Source: CADEFQ01 sp035342635
GTDB lineage: Bacteria > Pseudomonadota > Gammaproteobacteria > Steroidobacterales > Steroidobacteraceae
Direction of reading: 5' to 3'
Assembly (NCBI GenBank): GCA_035342635.1
Contig: DAOQXO010000097.1
Coordinates: 1 to 9,245 of the forward strand
Length of the DNA: 9,245 nt
Shown here piece after piece: positions 6,002 through 9,245 of the stretch (position 1 is its first letter; every line of letters starts with the position of its first letter). The position numbers were made by a program, and so were the translations under genes. The notes under the pieces are model-generated. The model saw nothing but the letters and a program-made list of their open reading frames with translations, did not search any database and was not told where the DNA came from.

Positions 6002-7050
6002 GCCCGCCCCGCTTCCAGTTCCAGTGCCGGTGCCTCTGCGCAGTGCGCCAGTGCCCGCTGGCTCTGTCGCCACGCATCGGAGGCGAGCAGCGCCGAGTGA
6101 CTCAATCCTTCTCGCCCGCGCAGTCGCGCGAGCCGCAGGTGCATTGCCGGGTCGGGCTCCACATGCAGCGTATCGAGCAGTGTCGCCACCGCGGTCTGGT
6201 CGTTGCACACCGCGAGCACGTCGCAACCCGCCGCCAGCGCCGCGCGCGAGCGCGTGACGATATCGCCGCCGGCCGCAGCCCCCCGCATCGACAGGTCGTC
6301 GCTGAACACGACCCCGCTGAATCCCAGCTCCTCGCGCAGCAGCTGGCGGATCCAGCGAGCCGACAGGCTGGCCGGCGGATCGTCGACGGCCGGAAACGCC
6401 ACGTGTGCGACCATCACGCCGGGCAGTCCGTTCGCAATCAGCCGCCGATAGGGCGCGAGGTCGTCGTCCATGTCGACGAGATCGCGACGATCGACCGGCA
6501 GCGCGTGGTGGGAATCGGCGACCACCGCGCCGTGTCCCGGGAAATGCTTGGCGGTTGCCCCCATGCCGGCATCGCGCATGCCGTGCATGTAGGCCACGGC
6601 GAGGTCGGCGACGGCCGATGCGCGCGCATGGAACGCGCGATCTCCGATCACCTCGCTCACGCCGTAGTCGAGATCGACGCAGGGCGCGAAGGAGATGTCG
6701 ACACCGCAGGCGCGCAACTCGGCTGCCATCAGCCAGCCGAGTGAGCGCGCCAGTTCGAGCCCGCGCCGCTGGTCGAGGTCGTATTCCTGGCCGATGCGCC
6801 GCAGCGGCGGCAGACGCGAGAAGCCCTGACGGAAGCGCTGCACGCGACCGCCCTCCTGGTCGACGGCGATCACCAGCGCCGGTTGGCGTACCGCATGGAT
6901 CGCCGCCGTCAGGTAGCCGAGCTGCTCTGGATCGACGAAGTTGCGCGCGAAGAGGATCACGCTGCCGACGAGCGGATGGGCGAGCATCTCGCGCTCGAGC
7001 GGCTCGAGTTCCGTGCCCTTCAGGTCGACCATCAGCGGGCCGAGTGTCAT
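5998..7050 (-). CDS. nagZ: Beta-N-acetylhexosaminidase NagZ (glycoside hydrolase family 3)
   Basis: NagZ removes terminal GlcNAc from GlcNAc-1,6-anhydroMurNAc (and its peptides) in the cytoplasm during peptidoglycan recycling. In some species its products induce AmpC beta-lactamase through AmpR. The protein has 350 residues (E. coli 341). The N-terminus GPLMVDLKGTELEPLE is typical. IAVDQEGGRVQR (61-72) is the substrate-binding segment, and KHFPGHG (168-174) with the DSHH loop (179-182) holds the catalytic histidine. FSDDLSM at 249-255 carries the nucleophile Asp251. No signal peptide is present, as expected. ATG 7050 gives the family start; it follows the rlmD stop by 40 nt with no strong ribosome binding site. 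The stop overlaps the next gene by ATGA. In many beta- and gammaproteobacteria nagZ lies after acpS; here two genes separate them. Confidence 0.96.
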   Translation of the reverse strand: MTLGPLMVDLKGTELEPLEREMLAHPLVGSVILFARNFVDPEQLGYLTAAIHAVRQPALVIAVDQEGGRVQRFRQGFSRLPPLRRIGQEYDLDQRRGLELARSLGWLMAAELRACGVDISFAPCVDLDYGVSEVIGDRAFHARASAVADLAVAYMHGMRDAGMGATAKHFPGHGAVVADSHHALPVDRRDLVDMDDDLAPYRRLIANGLPGVMVAHVAFPAVDDPPASLSARWIRQLLREELGFSGVVFSDDLSMRGAAAGGDIVTRSRAALAAGCDVLAVCNDQTAVATLLDTLHVEPDPAMHLRLARLRGREGLSHSALLASDAWRQSQRALAHCAEAPALELEAGRA

Positions 7051-7090
7051 GGCGCACAAGTATCCGGTATTGGCGCCGCAGGCGCCACGG

Positions 7091-8392
7091 TCATGCGCGC
7101 GCGAGCACAGCCATCGATTCGACGTGCGTCGTGTGCGGGAACATGTCGAGCACGCCCGCGGCCTGCAGCAGGTAGCCGTGCTCGTGCACCAGTTCGCCGA
7201 GATCGCGCGCGAGCGTGCCCGGATGGCAGGACACGTAGACGATGCGCCGTGGCGCAAGACGCGCGACGGCCGGCAGCACTTCGCGGGCGCCGGCCCGTGG
7301 CGGATCGAGCAGTACCTGAGTGAAGCCACCCGCCCACCAGCGGCTCTGGTCGACGTCCTCGGCGGCGAGGTTGGCCACATGGAAGGTCGCATTGTCGATG
7401 CCGTTGCCCACGGCATTGGCGCGCGCGCGCCCGATCAGGCCCGCATCCCCCTCGACGCCGACCACCTCGCCTGCACGACGGGCGAGCGCCAGCGTGAAAT
7501 TGCCGAGCCCGCAGAAGAGATCGAGTACGCGGTCCGCGGGACCCGGATCCAGCCACTCCACCGCCCGCGACACCAGCGCGCGGTTGATCGCGGCGTTCAC
7601 CTGGACGAAATCGACCGGTTCGAACGCGAGTCGCAGACCGAAGTCCGGCAGCTCATAGTCGAGTTGCGCCGGCACGCCGTCGAGCGGCGCCACGGTGTCG
7701 AGGCCGCCCGACTGCAGGTAGATCGTGACATCGTGGGCGGCGCCGAATGCCCGCATCGCCGCGAGGTCGTCGGCCGACGGCGTCGACAGCACACGCAGGA
7801 TCACTGCGTTGGCACGCTCGCCGGAGGCGATTTCGACCTGCGGCACGCGTTCGCGGATCGTGAGCCCGGTGAGCAGCGCAGAGAGCGGCGATACCAACTG
7901 ATCGAACGGCGGCGCAAGCACGCGGCAGGAGTCGATCTCGGCGACATAGGGCGCCGAGCGCTCGCGAAAGCCGACCAGCGAGCGCCCCTTCTTGTGCACG
8001 TAGCGCGCCGAGAGCCGTGCGCGACGGCGGTAGTTCCAGACCGGGCCTTCGAGCGGAGCCAGCCATGTGCGCGGCTCGACGCGCCCGATGCGCGCGAGAC
8101 TGTCCGCGAGTTCGGCGGCCTTGGCGGCGAGCTGCGCAGCCGGCGCGAGATGCTGCAGGGCGCAGCCGCCGCAGGTGCCGAAGTGCGGGCATTGCGGCTC
8201 GACCCGGTCCGCGGCGGGCACCAGCACTTCGACGAGCTGCGCCTCATCGTGCTGGCGGTGACGGCGTGTGCGGCGAAAGCGCACGGTTTCCCCCGGCAGC
8301 ACACCCGGCACGAACGCCGTCTTGCCGCTCTTCACGATGCCGTCGCCGTCGTGGTTGAGCGCGGTGACTACGCCCGCTTCGATGTCGTCCAT
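7091..8392 (-). CDS. rlmD: 23S rRNA (uracil-1939-C5)-methyltransferase RlmD (RumA)
   Basis: RlmD transfers a methyl group from S-adenosylmethionine to C5 of U1939 in 23S rRNA. The protein has 433 residues, the size of E. coli RlmD. An N-terminal TRAM domain (about 1-60) binds RNA. The four [4Fe-4S] cluster cysteines are Cys68, Cys74 and Cys77 in the CPHFGTCGGC segment, plus Cys156. The SAM-binding motif DLFCGLGNFTL is at 291-301 and LLDPPRAGA at 361-369. The catalytic cysteine is Cys389 in SCHPGTLARD, and Glu425 near the C-terminus is the likely general base. These cluster cysteines and the length favour RlmD over RlmC, which is shorter, or TrmA, which lacks the cluster. ATG 8392 overlaps the 3' end of the exonuclease gene by 25 nt; it begins directly at the TRAM domain, so this start is well supported. 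There is no clear ribosome binding site, which suggests translational coupling. Confidence 0.96.
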   Translation of the reverse strand: MDDIEAGVVTALNHDGDGIVKSGKTAFVPGVLPGETVRFRRTRRHRQHDEAQLVEVLVPAADRVEPQCPHFGTCGGCALQHLAPAAQLAAKAAELADSLARIGRVEPRTWLAPLEGPVWNYRRRARLSARYVHKKGRSLVGFRERSAPYVAEIDSCRVLAPPFDQLVSPLSALLTGLTIRERVPQVEIASGERANAVILRVLSTPSADDLAAMRAFGAAHDVTIYLQSGGLDTVAPLDGVPAQLDYELPDFGLRLAFEPVDFVQVNAAINRALVSRAVEWLDPGPADRVLDLFCGLGNFTLALARRAGEVVGVEGDAGLIGRARANAVGNGIDNATFHVANLAAEDVDQSRWWAGGFTQVLLDPPRAGAREVLPAVARLAPRRIVYVSCHPGTLARDLGELVHEHGYLLQAAGVLDMFPHTTHVESMAVLARA

Positions 8393-9150
8393 GCGGCCAG
8401 GAATTCGGCGTGGTGCGGCTCGCCTGAGGCCTCGAGCAGCGCGCGCAGCTGCTCGACCTCGGCCGCGTACTGCTCGCGCGAGAAATGGCCGCGCAGCAGT
8501 TCGAAGCGCAGATAGACGAGGTAGGTGTTCAGCACGTCGGTCTCGCAATAGCGGCGGATCGCGTCGATCTCGCCGTCGAGATACGCATCCCAGACCATCG
8601 CACCCGAGAAACCGAGCTTGCCCGGCAGACCGAGCAGGTGCGCCATGTCCTCGAGGGAGGCGCGCGCCCGCGCCTGCATGCCGGACAAGACGTCCATCAG
8701 GTCGAGATGGCGCCAGTGATAGCGGCTCAGATAGTTGTTGTAACGGAACGAGGTATTGCCGTCGCCGGTCTCCCAGTAGGTCGGTGCCTGGATGCCGGCG
8801 GCGAGCGCGCGATAGTTGAGGACCGGCAGGTCGAAACCGCCGCCATTCCACGAAACGAGGTCCGGCGTGAAACGCTCGATGCCCTCGTAGAATCGCCCGA
8901 CGATGTCGGCCTCGTTCGAGTCCCGGTCACCCAGGCTCCACACGCGCAGCGTATCGCGCGTGCGCAGCGCGCAGGAGATCGCGACGACGCGATGCTGCTC
9001 ATGCGGCAGGAAGTCGTGGCCCGTGGCCTGCCGCTGGCGCGTGAACATGGCCTTGGCCACTTCGGCATCGGCAAGGCCCTCGAGCCCGTAGGCGCGCCGC
9101 CCGAGTTCGACATCGGGCACCGTCTCGATGTCGAACACGAGCACGTTCAC
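8368..9150 (-). CDS. PolB-type DEDDy 3'-5' exonuclease (predicted, PF10108-like)
   Basis: The 260-residue product resembles the stand-alone 3'-5' exonucleases related to the proofreading domain of family B DNA polymerases. The three exonuclease motifs are in order: VFDIET with Asp7 and Glu9 (motif I), SWNGGGFDLPVL with Asp107 (motif II) and YCETDVLNTYLVY with Tyr201 and Asp205 (motif III, the Y-x3-D form that defines DEDDy enzymes). These residues bind two metal ions, so it should be catalytically competent on nucleic acid, but its natural substrate is unknown. No polymerase domain follows. The GTG start at 9150 overlaps the acpS stop (GTGA) and has GGAGG at 9162-9158, seven bases upstream; family members begin within a few residues of motif I, as here. 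The 3' end overlaps the rlmD start. The operon position suggests housekeeping expression rather than DNA-damage induction. Confidence 0.9.
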   Translation of the reverse strand: MNVLVFDIETVPDVELGRRAYGLEGLADAEVAKAMFTRQRQATGHDFLPHEQHRVVAISCALRTRDTLRVWSLGDRDSNEADIVGRFYEGIERFTPDLVSWNGGGFDLPVLNYRALAAGIQAPTYWETGDGNTSFRYNNYLSRYHWRHLDLMDVLSGMQARARASLEDMAHLLGLPGKLGFSGAMVWDAYLDGEIDAIRRYCETDVLNTYLVYLRFELLRGHFSREQYAAEVEQLRALLEASGEPHHAEFLAAWTTSKRA

Positions 9151-9245
9151 CGGCCGCCCTCCACCGCACGCTCGAGCACCGCCACGGCGACGATGTGGCC
9201 CGCCTCGTCGGTCAGGGTCACGTGGCCATCGCCGACCCCAAGCGC
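9147..9245 (-). CDS. acpS: Holo-[acyl-carrier-protein] synthase AcpS, C-terminal 32 residues
   Basis: AcpS attaches the 4'-phosphopantetheine arm of CoA to apo-acyl carrier protein. Only the last 32 residues are in the window: GVGDGHVTLTDEAGHIVAVA, then VLER and a short tail. The HVTLTDE-x3-VAVAVLE pattern matches the final two strands of AcpS proteins, where E. coli has HVSLSDERHYACATVIIE. Context agrees, because acpS commonly precedes nagZ or rlmD in proteobacterial gene strings. The TGA stop at 9149-9147 overlaps the exonuclease GTG start. The call rests on a short segment plus context; the rest of the gene lies beyond the right edge. Confidence 0.75.
   Translation of the reverse strand, partial: ALGVGDGHVTLTDEAGHIVAVAVLERAVEGGR
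9158..9162 (-). promoter_or_regulatory. Shine-Dalgarno for the exonuclease GTG start
   Basis: GGAGG on the minus strand (9162 to 9158) lies seven bases before the GTG at 9150 and inside the last codons of acpS. It supports the GTG start and translation coupled to the upstream gene. Confidence 0.6.

Noticed and set aside
6002..7057. An N-terminal extension of the PAS-GGDEF protein in the same frame, giving 661 residues
   Set aside because: The extension is out of frame with nagZ over its whole length and is arginine-rich with no domain. The protein proper starts at ATG 6001, which overlaps the nagZ stop.
7072..7086. Inverted repeat GGCGCC-GCA-GGCGCC between rlmD and nagZ as a terminator
   Set aside because: The stem is only 6 bp with a 3-base loop, and no T tract follows on the minus strand. 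The 40-nt gap fits an operon junction.
6941..8515. A 524-codon open frame on the plus strand opposite nagZ and rlmD
   Set aside because: It is opposite two well-supported genes, has no family character and shows the Arg/His/Glu-rich composition of antisense frames in GC-rich DNA.

Overview
The window is about 9.2 kb of GC-rich, gene-dense proteobacterial chromosome. Protein sequences and gene order point to Gammaproteobacteria: a CsiV-family gene follows mfd directly, a LolC/E-type lipoprotein exporter gene lies divergently upstream, and acpS, rlmD and nagZ form one gene string. I cannot assign a genus. I see no tRNA, rRNA, CRISPR array, insertion sequence or prophage gene. No stretch over 300 bases lacks a gene; the longest gaps are 564-674 and 957-1028.

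Left end (1-674): read on the minus strand, the first 144 codons of a LolC/LolE permease (563 down to about 132) break off abruptly. They run out of frame into what looks like an internal piece of a COG0613 PHP-domain phosphoesterase (133 down to 1), which carries an in-frame TAA. This is either a rearrangement with pseudogenes or, more likely, a chimeric or low-quality contig end.

Plus-strand block (675-5056): a 93-residue exported BamE-like protein with a good ribosome binding site and a plausible promoter, then full-length mfd (transcription-repair coupling factor, 1151 residues), then a compact CsiV-family exported protein. A perfect 8-bp hairpin abuts the mfd start codon.

Minus-strand block (9245 down to 5072): a tight run of the acpS 3' end, a PolB-type DEDDy 3'-5' exonuclease, rlmD (23S rRNA m5U1939 methyltransferase), nagZ (beta-N-acetylhexosaminidase of peptidoglycan recycling) and a PAS/LOV-like plus GGDEF protein. 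Junctions are a 4-nt overlap, a 25-nt overlap, a 40-nt gap and a 4-nt overlap, so this looks like one operon. It meets csiV tail to tail with 15 nt between stops.

Most genes are ordinary housekeeping functions. The most unusual one is the last gene of the minus-strand operon. Its sensor domain is LOV-like, but leucine stands where the photoactive cysteine should be. Its GGDEF active site has become DGGGV, while the RxxD inhibitory c-di-GMP site is intact and correctly spaced. That combination suggests a c-di-GMP-binding effector rather than a light-driven cyclase, translationally coupled to nagZ.
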